Source: Streptomonospora sp. PA3
GTDB lineage: Bacteria; Actinomycetota; Actinomycetes; Streptosporangiales; Streptosporangiaceae
Direction of reading: 5' to 3'
DNA length: 64,000 nt
NCBI RefSeq assembly: GCF_009728995.1
Contig: NZ_VTZW01000006.1
Span: 111,366-175,365 of the forward strand
Position numbers and translations under genes: made by a program. This document shows positions 34,563-42,980 of the stretch, in pieces; within the stretch, counting starts at the first letter, position 1, and every line of letters starts with the position of its first letter. The notes beneath the pieces were generated by a model. The model worked only from the letters and a program-made list of their open reading frames with translations, made no database searches and was not told the DNA's origin.

Positions 34563-35207
34563 ATGCTGCTGGAGCAACAGCGCCGAGACGTGTGCCTGAC
34601 CGCCCGCCGGCTCGCCGATTCCGGCCTGGCCCGCCACGACGGAGGCAGCGTCAGCGTCCGCAGCGGATCCCTGATCGCGGTGACCCCGGCGGGCGTTCCG
34701 CTGGAGAAGGTCGAACCCGCCGACTGCCCCGTGCTGTCGATCGAGGCCGGAGTGCTGGAGGGCCGCCGCGAGCCCGCCGCCGAGACCACGCTGCACACCG
34801 CCGCCTACCGCAGCACCGACGCGGGCGCCGTCGTGCAGGCCTACGGAGACCACGCCGCCGTGGTCTCCGCGGCACTGGCCGAGCTTCCGCCGATCCACCA
34901 CAGCGCCGCTCGCCTGGGCGGTGCGGTACCGGTCGCCGACTACGCCACCTACGGCACGGGGCAGCTGGCGGACCACCTGGTCAAGGCCCTCAAGGGCAAG
35001 CGCGCCGCGCTGCTGGCCAACCACGGCGGGCTGGCCGTCGGCGCGGGTCCCGACGACGCCTTCGAGCACGCGCGGCTGCTGGAGTGGCTGTGCGGGGTCT
35101 ACGTCCGCGCCCGCAGCCTCGGGCAGCCGCGGGTGCTCTCCGAGGACGAGCTCACCGAGGTCCGCGCGCGAGGCGCCTACGCCTGGGCCGGCCCCGACAT
35201 CCTGTGA
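34563..35207 (+). CDS. Class II aldolase/adducin-family protein
   Basis: A 214-residue protein with the family order: LADSGLARHDGGSVSVRSG (phosphate-binding region), VEPADCPVLS, AETTLHTAAYRST (acidic and His positions), and ALLANHGGLAVGAG (metal-binding His). One metal His appears missing: the usual HSH/HTH in the middle is QAYGDHA. Family knowledge: cleaves sugar phosphates such as fuculose- or ribulose-phosphate. The upstream sequence may contain an iron box, which would be unusual for this family. Confidence 0.85.
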   Translation: MLLEQQRRDVCLTARRLADSGLARHDGGSVSVRSGSLIAVTPAGVPLEKVEPADCPVLSIEAGVLEGRREPAAETTLHTAAYRSTDAGAVVQAYGDHAAVVSAALAELPPIHHSAARLGGAVPVADYATYGTGQLADHLVKALKGKRAALLANHGGLAVGAGPDDAFEHARLLEWLCGVYVRARSLGQPRVLSEDELTEVRARGAYAWAGPDIL

Positions 35208-35214
35208 GGCGCGC

Positions 35215-35583
35215 TCACTGCGGTCCCGTGAGCGACGCGGCGGCGGCCAGGCCGATCAGCAGGGCCCCCAGGCCGGCGGCCAGCGACGCCGCGACGTTGG
35301 CGAAGGCGAGGAAGCGCTCCCGCTTGCGCAGCAGCGCGACGGTCTCGTAGCCGAACGTCGAGTACGTCGACAGGGCGCCGAGCAGCCCTGTCGCCACCAG
35401 CGCCCGTGCCCAGTCGGGCAGCGCGAACCCGCTGACCACGCCCAGCAGCAAACAGGCCGTGGCGTTGGCGGCGTGGGTGCCCCACGGGAACTTGGAGTCG
35501 TGGCGCTGCTGGACGAACCTGTCGGTGAGGTAGCGCAGCGGGGCGCCGATCGCGGCGCCCAGCGCGGCGAGCAGGACCGTCAC
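35215..35583 (-). CDS. crcB: Fluoride channel CrcB/FluC, subunit 2
   Basis: A 122-residue protein from GTG 35583, which overlaps the previous gene's stop (GTGA). Four membrane helices; signatures GAAIGAPLRYLTDRF, ANATACLLLGV (pore Asn) and GALSTYSTFGYETV (the STYSTF fluoride track). Family knowledge: Fluc dimers expel fluoride; two adjacent different genes, as here, form a heterodimer. Confidence 0.94.
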   Translation of the reverse strand: MTVLLAALGAAIGAPLRYLTDRFVQQRHDSKFPWGTHAANATACLLLGVVSGFALPDWARALVATGLLGALSTYSTFGYETVALLRKRERFLAFANVAASLAAGLGALLIGLAAAASLTGPQ

Positions 35584-36140
35584 GGCGCCCCCGCCTCCCC
35601 GGCGCCGCCCCGGCCGCCTTCCTCCGGGCGCCTGCGACAGGCACCGAGCAGCCGCTCCGTCAGCGCGACGCCGGCCCATACCGCGGCCAGGCCGCCCACC
35701 AGCGTGGCCGCGATGTAGCCGAGCGCCCCGGCGGGCGCCCCGGCCTCCAGCAGCCCCCGTACATCACCCACATGGGCGGAGAACGTGGTGTAGCCGCCGA
35801 GGACGCCGACACCCGCGAAGGGCCGCAGCAGCCGCGACGGCCCGGATCCGCTGCCCACGCGGACCACCGCGGTCATCAGCACGCCGATCAGCAGGCAGCC
35901 GGACAGGTTCGCCGCCAGCGTCGGCCACGGGACGCCGCCCGGCTCGTGGGGCAGCACCAGCCCGAGGGCGCTGCGGGCCGCCCCGCCGATCGCCCCGCCC
36001 GCCGCGACCGCGCCCAGCACCGCCCAGGGCGCGTCGCGCAGCTCGGTCCGCTGGCGGGGGAGGTGCAGGTCGATGTCGGGGTCGACGATTCCGGGCTGCC
36101 GCCGTCCGGAACCGCCGGAGGAATCGGGTCGTTCGGGCAC
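35580..36140 (-). CDS. crcB: Fluoride channel CrcB/FluC, subunit 1
   Basis: A 186-residue protein; GTG 36140 gives the most sensible start, though its GGAGG is very close. A disordered N-terminus of about 50 residues precedes four helices. Signatures: GGAIGGAARSALGLVLPHE, AANLSGCLLIGVL (pore Asn), GVLGGYTTFSAHVGD (TTFS track). Pairs with the overlapping crcB. Longer N-terminus than usual (typical length 120-130). Confidence 0.9.
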   Translation of the reverse strand: MPERPDSSGGSGRRQPGIVDPDIDLHLPRQRTELRDAPWAVLGAVAAGGAIGGAARSALGLVLPHEPGGVPWPTLAANLSGCLLIGVLMTAVVRVGSGSGPSRLLRPFAGVGVLGGYTTFSAHVGDVRGLLEAGAPAGALGYIAATLVGGLAAVWAGVALTERLLGACRRRPEEGGRGGAGEAGAP

Positions 36141-36196
36141 GCCTCCAGTCCTACCAGCGGCGCCTCCGCCGGCCGCTCGCGGCGTCCGGCCGGCGG

Positions 36197-36964
36197 TCAA
36201 TGCGCCAGGTGCTCGGTGAGCAGCTCGTTGACCCGGTCGGCGCGCTCGATGCCGGCCAGGTGGGCCGCTCCCGAGACCAGCTCCAGTCGGGCGCCCGGCA
36301 GGCCGCGGGCCAGGCGGCGGCCGTGCCCGGGCGGCAGCAGGGGGTCGTGCGCGGAGGCGATCACGAGCGCCGGCGCCCGCACGCGGGCGAGCAGGCTGCG
36401 CTGATCGAGCCCGGCGACGGCGGTGCACCAGCCCGCGAACCCCGCCGCAGCGACTCCGGCGAACTCCTCGGCCAGCCGCTTGACCACGTCCGGGCGGTAC
36501 TCGCTGAAACCCGGCGTGAACCAGCACCGGGTGGCCTCGTCGACGACCGCGGCCATGCCTTCCCCGCGGGCGACGGCGGCCAGGCCCTGCCACGTCCCGC
36601 TGCGCGGCACGGCCGCCGTGCTCACCACATACCCCAGCCGCGCCACCCGCTCGGGCAGGGCGGCCGCGAGCCAGGTCGCCAGCATGCCGCCGAGGCCCGC
36701 GCCCACGATCGACAGCCGCTCCAGGCCGCATTCGTCGATCAGCGCGATGACGTCGGCGCCGAGATCGTCCATGGAGTAATCCCCTGCGGGCGCCGGCGAG
36801 GAGCCGTGGCCGCGGTGGTTGACGCGCAGGACGCGCAGTTCCCGGGTCAGCTCGGGCATCTGGGGCTCCCACACCGTCCACTTCGCGCCCGGCGGGGCCA
36901 GCAGCAGCACCGCGGGGGCGTGCCGGGGTCCGTCGAAGCGGTAGTGGAGGGGAACGACGGCCAT
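36197..36964 (-). CDS. Alpha/beta-hydrolase-fold protein lacking the nucleophile serine
   Basis: A 255-residue protein with a full alpha/beta hydrolase layout like PcaD enol-lactonases: VLLLAPPGAKWTVWEPQMPE, VLRVNHRGHGSSPAP, then SIVGAGLGGMLATWLAA, then VIASAHDPLLPPGHGRRL (Asp) and GAAHLAGIERADRV (His). The nucleophile elbow is GAGLG, so the usual GxSxG serine is glycine (residue 90). It is probably not a classical hydrolase; cofactor-free dioxygenase or ligand-binding roles are possible. It lies 57 bases upstream of the crcB pair, same strand. Confidence 0.88.
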   Translation of the reverse strand: MAVVPLHYRFDGPRHAPAVLLLAPPGAKWTVWEPQMPELTRELRVLRVNHRGHGSSPAPAGDYSMDDLGADVIALIDECGLERLSIVGAGLGGMLATWLAAALPERVARLGYVVSTAAVPRSGTWQGLAAVARGEGMAAVVDEATRCWFTPGFSEYRPDVVKRLAEEFAGVAAAGFAGWCTAVAGLDQRSLLARVRAPALVIASAHDPLLPPGHGRRLARGLPGARLELVSGAAHLAGIERADRVNELLTEHLAH

Positions 36965-37073
36965 GCGCGACCTCCTGGTTCTCCAGTTGGCAAGCGTAGC
37001 GGCCGCACCGGCCCCACCGGGGGTTTCCCGGCCATTCGATGGCCGCCGCCGTACCCCGCCCGGCCGGCGGTTG

Positions 37074-39416
37074 CTACCTCCCCCGGCTGAGGAACAGGTT
37101 GACGGTCGCGCCGCCGGGCAGCTCCGCTCCCGGGCGCGGGTTGGTCGCGGCGACCCGGCCCTTGGGCACGTCCGCGGGCACGGTCACCTCGCCGACGCGG
37201 GGCTCGAACCCCGCCTCCTCTACGGCGCGCACCGCCTCCTCGCGGGGACTGCCGACGACATCGGGCATCTCGCCGCCGGACTCCTCGCCGCCCCGGTGGG
37301 CGCGGGTCGCGTTCTCGCCGCCTTGGAACCGCTCGGGCGGTCGGGGGAACTCCCCCTCCGGCGTTCCCTCGACCGCCCTGCGCATCGTGTCCTGCCAGAT
37401 GGGGCCCGGAATGGTCCCTCCGTAGACGGTGGGGTAGGTCGTGCCGCCGATGGTCACGTCGCGCAGCGGGTGCTGCGCCGCACCGCGCGGGTCGCCCAGC
37501 GCCACCGCGCCGGCCAGCCCGGGGGTGAACCCGGCGAACCAGGCGGCCGCCGCGTTGTCGGTGGTGCCGGTCTTGCCCGCGGCCGGGCGGCCGATCCCCA
37601 GCGACTGCGCGGTGCCGCCCGACTTGAACGGCTGGCGCAGCAGGTGGCTCGCCGCGTCGGCCACGCCCTGCGGCAGGACGCGCGAGCAGACCGGCGCGAG
37701 GCGGTCGGTGCCTGCACCGTCGGAGATCGCGGTGATCGGCCGCGGCTCGCAGCGCACTCCGCGGGCGGCGAAGACCGCATACGCCGAGGCCAGCGTCAGC
37801 GGGGAGACCTCCTGATCGCCCAGAGTGAACGAGTTCCACTGGCCCAGCGACGCGCCGTCGGCGCGGTGGACGCCCAGCGCGCGCGCCGTCTCGACGGTGT
37901 CGCACAGGCCCACCCGCTTCTGCAGCTTGGCGAAGTAGGTGTTGACCGAGTGGCGGGTGCCCGAGAGCATGTCGTGCTCGCCGGAGGTGCTGTCGCCGTG
38001 GTTGCGCACAGGCCAGTCCTCCCGCTTCTCGCCCGAGCAGCTCTTCATCCCCTCCACGGTGGTGGAGCGCGGGGCGTCGAAGGACGTACCGAAGCCCATG
38101 CCCTCCGTCAGCGCCGCGGTCGCGGTGAACGCCTTGAAGGTGGAGCCGGCCTGGAACCCGGCGGATCCGCCCATGTCGGCGTCGACGGCGAAGTTGACCG
38201 CGCTCTGGCCGCGCTTGTCGGGGTCGACCCCGAACTCGCGGTTCTGCGCCATGGCGCGCACTCCCCCGGTGTCGGGGTCGACGAGCACGCTCACCGCGAC
38301 CTTGCCGGAGGCGTCGGTGGCGGGGACGTGCTTCTCCACGGCGCGCCGGGCGGCCTTCTGCATGCTCAGATCCAGCGTGCTGTGGAGGGTCAGGCCGCCG
38401 CGCCGCAGCCATTCCTCGCCGCCGGCGCCGCCGCCCAGGCCGGCCTCGGCTTCGAGCCAGGCGAGCGCGTAGGAGCAGAAGAAGGGGCTGTCGCTGGAGT
38501 GGCAGCCCTCGGGGGCGGCGGGCGGGGAAGGTTCCAGGCCCAGGTCCTTGCGCTTGGCGGCCCGCGCCTGCTCCCGGGTGACGGCGCCGGTGCCCACCAT
38601 GCTCTCCAACACCGTGTCGCGCCGGTCGCGCGCGGCGTCGGGCCGCCGGATCGGGTCGAAGAGCGCGGGCCCCTTGACCAGGCCCGCGAGCAGCGCCGCC
38701 TGCCGCAGCGAGAGCTCCTGCGCGGGTTTGGAGAAGTAGCGCTGCGCGGCCGCCTCGACCCCGTAGACGCTGTTGCCGAAATAGGAGATGTTCAGGTAGC
38801 CCTCCAGGATCTCCCGTTTGGACATGCGCTGCTCGGCGCCCAGGGCGTAGCGCAGCTCGCGCACCTTGCGGCCGATCGACACCTCTCGGGCCTCGGCCGC
38901 CTCCTTCTCGCTGTCGGCCGACTCCACGAGCACGTTCTTCACGTACTGCTGGGTGATGGTGGAGCCGCCCTGCAGATCGCCCTGGGCGGTGCGCACGGCG
39001 GCGCGGAAGACGGAGCGGAAGTCCAGGCCGCCGTGCTCGTAGAACCGCCGGTCCTCGATCGCGACGACCGCGTCGACCATCACCGGCGCGATGTCCTTCA
39101 GGGGGACGGGCTCGCGCCGCCTGTCGGCGATCTCGGCGACCGTCTCGCCGTCGACGTCGACGATGCGCGTGGGCTGGGCGGGGCGCAGCCGGTGGATGTC
39201 GTCGGGCAGGGAGAGGAACCCGGTGGCGCCGTCGCGCACGGCCAGCGCGAGCCCGCCGAGCGGCGGCAGCAGGAGCAGGGCGACGAGGAGGCCCGCGAGC
39301 GCCGAAAGATAGGACATCCGCACAGCGGATGACAGTGCGGAAGGGTGTCTGCGCGGGACGCGCTTGCGGGCGGGTCTGTGCGGGCGGGCCGGTCTGTGCG
39401 GGCGGGAACGTTTCAT
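37074..39416 (-). CDS. Bifunctional class A penicillin-binding protein with PASTA domain
   Basis: A 780-residue protein: basic N-terminus (1-32), one membrane anchor (about 36-60), glycosyltransferase family 51 domain (EDRRFYEHGG at 121-130; GGSTITQQ at 150), transpeptidase domain with SxxK in GSTFKAFT (about 425), SVN in RHSVNTYF (about 487), and KTGTTDN (about 615). A C-terminal PASTA domain covers about 712-780 (MPDVVGSPREEAVRAVEEAG). Polymerises and cross-links peptidoglycan outside the membrane. Divergent from clpP at 39805. Confidence 0.96.
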   Translation of the reverse strand: MKRSRPHRPARPHRPARKRVPRRHPSALSSAVRMSYLSALAGLLVALLLLPPLGGLALAVRDGATGFLSLPDDIHRLRPAQPTRIVDVDGETVAEIADRRREPVPLKDIAPVMVDAVVAIEDRRFYEHGGLDFRSVFRAAVRTAQGDLQGGSTITQQYVKNVLVESADSEKEAAEAREVSIGRKVRELRYALGAEQRMSKREILEGYLNISYFGNSVYGVEAAAQRYFSKPAQELSLRQAALLAGLVKGPALFDPIRRPDAARDRRDTVLESMVGTGAVTREQARAAKRKDLGLEPSPPAAPEGCHSSDSPFFCSYALAWLEAEAGLGGGAGGEEWLRRGGLTLHSTLDLSMQKAARRAVEKHVPATDASGKVAVSVLVDPDTGGVRAMAQNREFGVDPDKRGQSAVNFAVDADMGGSAGFQAGSTFKAFTATAALTEGMGFGTSFDAPRSTTVEGMKSCSGEKREDWPVRNHGDSTSGEHDMLSGTRHSVNTYFAKLQKRVGLCDTVETARALGVHRADGASLGQWNSFTLGDQEVSPLTLASAYAVFAARGVRCEPRPITAISDGAGTDRLAPVCSRVLPQGVADAASHLLRQPFKSGGTAQSLGIGRPAAGKTGTTDNAAAAWFAGFTPGLAGAVALGDPRGAAQHPLRDVTIGGTTYPTVYGGTIPGPIWQDTMRRAVEGTPEGEFPRPPERFQGGENATRAHRGGEESGGEMPDVVGSPREEAVRAVEEAGFEPRVGEVTVPADVPKGRVAATNPRPGAELPGGATVNLFLSRGR

Positions 39417-39804
39417 CGCGTTGCGTCCTCGGTCCGGGTGCCGCTTTCGCGGTGCCGCCGTCGTGCTGCCGGCGGCGGCACGCCTAACCGCGAATCTAGG
39501 CCCGCACCACCCAATCCCCGGTCAAACCGCCGCCAGCAGCGCCTATGGATTCGCGTGCGGACACCGGGGACCGCGGTCCGGCCGCCCGCCTCTGCGAGCG
39601 GGCATGCGGGAAACACTGCGAGCGAGGAGGGAAGACGGCGCCCCAAAGCACCCCGCAGGCCCGCGGAAAACACTGCCGATAGCGGATCGCCTCAGGGCGG
39701 AAACGCTCGCTTCCGCGCCTGTGCGGGCCGCAGGCTGGAGTCGACCGGGCGACGTGGTGGCCACCGCAGGACTCCCGATCTTTGACCGACATCGAGGAGG
39801 AGAC
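39417..39804. other. Divergent promoter region of PBP and clpP
   Basis: 388 bases. It contains dispersed repeat B (39604-39675) and GCGGAA/TTCCGC (39698-39703 and 39711-39716), a 6-bp inverted pair that may be an operator for the PopR/ClgR-like regulator. No gene of its own. Confidence 0.4.
39604..39675 (-). repeat. Dispersed repeat family B, copy 2
   Basis: The core 39626-39670 is the reverse complement of 22191-22235 at about 40 of 45 positions. It is bounded by direct repeats: GCGGGAAACACTG (39606-39618) and GCGGAAAACACTG (39663-39675). Confidence 0.65.
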
Positions 39805-40500
39805 GTGCTCTCGACACTTCCGTCGGCGCTTCCCCGGCTGTCAGCCGAGGCCGCCGCCGCGCCGTTCGACGACCAGATCGCCAACCGCCTGCTGCACAGC
39901 CGCATGGTCGTGCTGGGCACCCAGGTCGACGAGGACAGCGGCAACCGCATCTGCTCGCAGCTGCTGCTGCTCTCCGAGGACGACCCCAAGCGCGACATCA
40001 CCCTGCTCATCAACAGCCCCGGCGGCTCGGTGTTCGCGGGCATGGCCGTCTACGACACGATGCGCTTCATCCCCAACGACGTGGCCACGCTGGTCATGGG
40101 CTTCGCCGGGAGCATGGGCCAGTTCCTGCTGTGCACGGGGGCCGCCGGCAAGCGCTACAGCCTGCCCAATGCCCGCGTCATGATGCACCAGCCCTCCGGC
40201 GGCCTGGGCGGCACCGCGGCCGACATCGCCATCCAGGCCGAGAACCTCGCCTACACCAAGAAGACCCTCCAGGAGATCACCGCCCGGCACACCGGCCGGA
40301 CGGTGGAGCAGATCGCCGAGGATCAGCGCCGCGACGCCTGGTTCACCGCCGAGCAGGCCAGGGAGTACGGCTTCATCGACCACGTGGTGGAGAGCATCGG
40401 CGACCTGGGCGGCGACACCGCCCGCCGTTTCGGGTTCGGCGCGGTGCACCCGGGCATCGCCGAGGCCGGCCGCTCGGAAGCGGGGGAGGGGCGGAAATGA
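39805..40500 (+). CDS. clpP: ATP-dependent Clp protease proteolytic subunit (first of pair)
   Basis: A 231-residue protein from GTG 39805 (GAGGAGGAGAC upstream). Catalytic triad visible: Ser103 in [10 protein letters not shown], His128 in VMMHQPSGG, Asp177 in RRDAWF. The C-terminus is longer than in canonical ClpP. There is no clpX or tig nearby, and a PopR-like gene follows, so this resembles the ClpP3P4 pair of Streptomyces rather than the main ClpP1P2. Its stop overlaps the next start (ATGA). Confidence 0.95.
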   Translation: MLSTLPSALPRLSAEAAAAPFDDQIANRLLHSRMVVLGTQVDEDSGNRICSQLLLLSEDDPKRDITLLINSPGGSVFAGMAVYDTMRFIPNDVATLVMGFAGSMGQFLLCTGAAGKRYSLPNARVMMHQPSGGLGGTAADIAIQAENLAYTKKTLQEITARHTGRTVEQIAEDQRRDAWFTAEQAREYGFIDHVVESIGDLGGDTARRFGFGAVHPGIAEAGRSEAGEGRK

Positions 40501-41114
40501 GCCAGTACACGGTTCCCGTGGTGGTGGAGCGCACCCCCGGCGGCGAGCGGTCCTACGACGTCTTCAGCAGGCTCCTCTCCGAGCGGATCATCTTCCTGGG
40601 CACGCCGATCGACGACGGGGTCGCCAATGTGACCATGGCCCAGCTGCTCCACCTCGACCACGAGAACAGCGAGCGCGACATCAACCTCTACATCAACTCC
40701 CCCGGCGGCTCCGCCTCGGCGCTGACCGCCGTCTACGACACGATGCGGTTCGTGCGCGCCGACGTGGCGACGGTGTGCATGGGTCAGGCGGCCTCGGGTG
40801 CGGCGGTGCTGCTCGCGGCGGGGGCTCCGGGCAAGCGCATGGCGCTGAGGCATTCGCGGGTGCTGCTGCACCAGCCGTCCAGCGAGGGCCAGGGCGAGGC
40901 CGCCGACCTGGAGATCCAGGCCGCGGAGGTGCTGCGGATACGCGCCGAGATCGAGGAGATCCTGTCGCTGCACACCGGCCAGAGCGTGGAGCGGCTGCGC
41001 GAGGACACCGACCGCGACAAGATCTTCACCGCTTCGGCCGCGAAGGAGTACGGCCTGGTCGATCACGTGATCACCAGAGCGCCCGGCAGGGCCGCCGCCG
41101 CAGAGGCCGCCTGA
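40497..41114 (+). CDS. clpP: ATP-dependent Clp protease proteolytic subunit (second of pair)
   Basis: A 205-residue protein from ATG 40497. Triad: Ser100 in [12 protein letters not shown], His125 in VLLHQPSSE, Asp174 in DRDKIF. Note AASG instead of the usual ASMG around the serine. Forms mixed heptamers with the first subunit (family knowledge for paired actinobacterial ClpPs). Followed by a terminator and the convergent PopR-like gene. Confidence 0.95.
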   Translation: MSQYTVPVVVERTPGGERSYDVFSRLLSERIIFLGTPIDDGVANVTMAQLLHLDHENSERDINLYINSPGGSASALTAVYDTMRFVRADVATVCMGQAASGAAVLLAAGAPGKRMALRHSRVLLHQPSSEGQGEAADLEIQAAEVLRIRAEIEEILSLHTGQSVERLREDTDRDKIFTASAAKEYGLVDHVITRAPGRAAAAEAA

Positions 41115-41125
41115 GGCCGGTTCGA

Positions 41126-41153
41126 GCGCCGCCCGCCCGAGTGCGGGCGGCGC
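41126..41153. terminator. Hairpin after clpP operon
   Basis: GCGCCGCCCGC (41126-41136) and GCGGGCGGCGC (41143-41153) form an 11-bp perfect stem with the loop CCGAGT, between convergent clpP and popR-like genes. Confidence 0.7.
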
Positions 41154-41189
41154 CGCCGCGGTCGCGGGGACCGGGGCGGCCGGTGGAGG

Positions 41190-41522
41190 TCAGGCCGCCA
41201 GCAGCATCGCCTGGGCGCCGCCGGGACCGGGTCCCGGGGCGAAGCGGCCCCCGATCGGCGCGGGAGCGGGTGCGAGTTCGGTGTGCAGGCTGCCCACCAG
41301 GTCGACCAGCTGCAGTCCCAGCGCGCGGTAGACCGCGGCCAGGACCTCGGAGGAGGGCTCCTTGCGGCCGCGCTCGATCTCGGAGAGGTACTGCATCGAC
41401 ACCTGCGCGTCCTCGGCGACGTCCTGGAGCGTCCGCCCCTGCTCCAGGCGGGCCCGGCGCAGCAGGCCGCCGATGAGGTCGCGCATCAGCGGTTCGCCCC
41501 CGCCGGTCGGCTGTTCACCCAT
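41190..41522 (-). CDS. PopR/ClgR-like XRE regulator with C-terminal LAA degron
   Basis: A 110-residue protein from ATG 41522 (GGGAGGGATCG upstream). Cro/CI-type HTH (about residues 18-75): GRTLQDVAEDAQVSMQYLSE, then IERGRKEPSSEVLAAVYRAL, the ClgR/PopR pattern. It ends AMLLAA. Family knowledge: PopR of Streptomyces controls clpP3P4 and is itself degraded by ClpP through two C-terminal alanines. The same end here, beside a clpP pair, supports a feedback loop: Clp capacity is sensed through destruction of its own activator. Confidence 0.88.
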   Translation of the reverse strand: MGEQPTGGGEPLMRDLIGGLLRRARLEQGRTLQDVAEDAQVSMQYLSEIERGRKEPSSEVLAAVYRALGLQLVDLVGSLHTELAPAPAPIGGRFAPGPGPGGAQAMLLAA

Positions 41523-41868
41523 CGATCCCTCCCCGACGCGCACTCCGGACATCTCGACCCTACGCCGCGCCGGCCTCCGCGGCCACGCCCTGCGCGGTGC
41601 GCCCGGCGCATTCTGCGACGGGCAGAACCGCCCCCGAACATGACGCGAGGGCCGCTTCCGTGTCCCCCCTCAAAATCACGGATGCGGCCCTCGCCTTGGG
41701 AACGGTCGCCGACTCCTCCCCCCTGGAGTCGCGACCTTTAAAGGCTCTATGTTGTGGCGGGAGAGCGTGCCCGATTCGGGCCTTTCCCTCTCGCTCTGGT
41801 TCCCAGACTACCTACTATGACCTGCCACAACAACCCTCAGTCACCGCGAACTACTTAAAGTAATATCC

Positions 41869-42024
41869 ATGTCCGCTCAACCCGCGAACCAAGCCCCGGC
41901 AGAGAAGGTCAAGTCGGACGTGGTCCGGCGGCGCAGCACGGCCGCCGACGGCCACGCAGCAGGCGGCCGCGGACTCCGGGTGCGGGCGGCGCGCAGCGCC
42001 TCCGTTGGGGCTGGTGGTGGGTGA
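41869..42024 (+). CDS. Weak small open frame, 51 aa
   Basis: ATG 41869 in the AT-rich end of a gap; no Shine-Dalgarno. The first 30 residues (basic, Ala-rich) look coding-like, but the rest is translated from the 54-bp repeat, so this may be the stump of a gene cut by the repeat. The rest of the 41523-42116 gap (594 bases) shows AT-rich promoter-like stretches around 41740-41870 and no other gene. Confidence 0.25.
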   Translation: MSAQPANQAPAEKVKSDVVRRRSTAADGHAAGGRGLRVRAARSASVGAGGG

Positions 42025-42087
42025 CGGGCGGGCAAGCGGGCGGCGCGCAGCGCCTCCGTTGGGGCTGGTGGTGGGTGACGGGCGGGC
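41982..42087 (+). repeat. 54-bp tandem duplication, module shared with MITE array
   Basis: Two near-identical copies begin at 41982 and 42036. Each reads GCGGGCGGCGCGCAGCGCCT, then CCGTTGGGGCTGGTGGTGGG and TGACGGGCGGG. The same module, both orientations, recurs inside the elements at 50.9-51.9 kb (for example 51157-51205 and about 51755-51800). It lies 30 bases before the SURF1 start and so within its promoter or leader. Confidence 0.8.
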
Positions 42088-42116
42088 TCTCCGGCACGCG
42101 GGCATAGCCTGGAGCC

Positions 42117-42980
42117 GTGCTCTCTGTGTTGGTCAAGCCCCGGTGGCTCGGGATACATCTGCTGGCTCTGCTCGCTGTGGCGGTGTGCCTCGGCGCCGGG
42201 TACTGGCAGTTCGAACGTGCCCAGGAACCCTCGCGCGAGGTCGTGGACAACCCGGTCGAGCAGCTCTCGTCGGCACGCCCGCTGGGCGAGGTGCTCGAAC
42301 CCGGGGCCTACATGCCCACCGACGAGGGGAACCAGGCTGTACGGGCCACCGGCGTCTACGACTCCGACGGCCGGCTGCTGGCGCCGGCGCTCTCACCCGA
42401 GGGCGAGAAGGGCTACTACGTCGTCGTGCCGCTGGTCACGGGGCAGGACACCGCCGTCGCGGTCAGCCTCGGCTGGATACCGCAAGAGGCGGCTGGCTCC
42501 GTCGAGCGCCTGCCGGATCTGCCCGAGGGCGAGGTGACCGTGACCGGATGGCTGCGTCCGCCGCAGAAATCCGAGGACGGCTACGTCCCGATCGACACGC
42601 CGCAGGGCCACGTCGCCCGCATCGCACCGTCGCTGCTGATCAACGAGTGGCCGTACCGGCTCTACGAGGGCTACATCGTCCGCGGCGGGCAGCGGCCGCC
42701 GGACCCGGCGGCCGCGGGCTCCGGCGTCCGGCTGCGCGAGATCCCGCCGCCCAAGCCGCCGGCGGAGGTCGTGTGGAACTGGCGCAACGTCAGCTACGCC
42801 GCCCAGTGGGCGGTCTTCGGCGGCGCGGTCGTCGTCTTCTGGGTGTCGCTGGTGCGGCGCGAGGTGCGCGACGGTTCCCAGGGCGGCGCACCGCCCGCCG
42901 CCGAAAGCGGGCCCGGTGATGGCGCGCCCACCGACACGGCCGGAGACGGCGGTCAGGAGTCGGTGGCGCGGACCCGCTGA
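42117..42980 (+). CDS. SURF1-family cytochrome oxidase assembly protein
   Basis: A 287-residue protein from GTG 42117. N-terminal helix (about 10-30) then GYWQFERAQEPSREV; extracytoplasmic domain with VRATGVYDSDGRLL and GYYVVVPLVTGQDTAVAVSL; second helix about 225-245. The Asp/Gly/Thr-rich tail is extra. Family knowledge: SURF1 helps insert heme into cytochrome c oxidase. The 3' end overlaps the convergent DUF3817 gene by 28 bases. Confidence 0.9.
   Translation: MLSVLVKPRWLGIHLLALLAVAVCLGAGYWQFERAQEPSREVVDNPVEQLSSARPLGEVLEPGAYMPTDEGNQAVRATGVYDSDGRLLAPALSPEGEKGYYVVVPLVTGQDTAVAVSLGWIPQEAAGSVERLPDLPEGEVTVTGWLRPPQKSEDGYVPIDTPQGHVARIAPSLLINEWPYRLYEGYIVRGGQRPPDPAAAGSGVRLREIPPPKPPAEVVWNWRNVSYAAQWAVFGGAVVVFWVSLVRREVRDGSQGGAPPAAESGPGDGAPTDTAGDGGQESVARTR

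Noticed and set aside
40131..40496. Upstream extension of the second clpP open frame
   Set aside because: It lies inside the first clpP gene in another frame. The ATG at 40497 with the ATGA overlap is the natural start.
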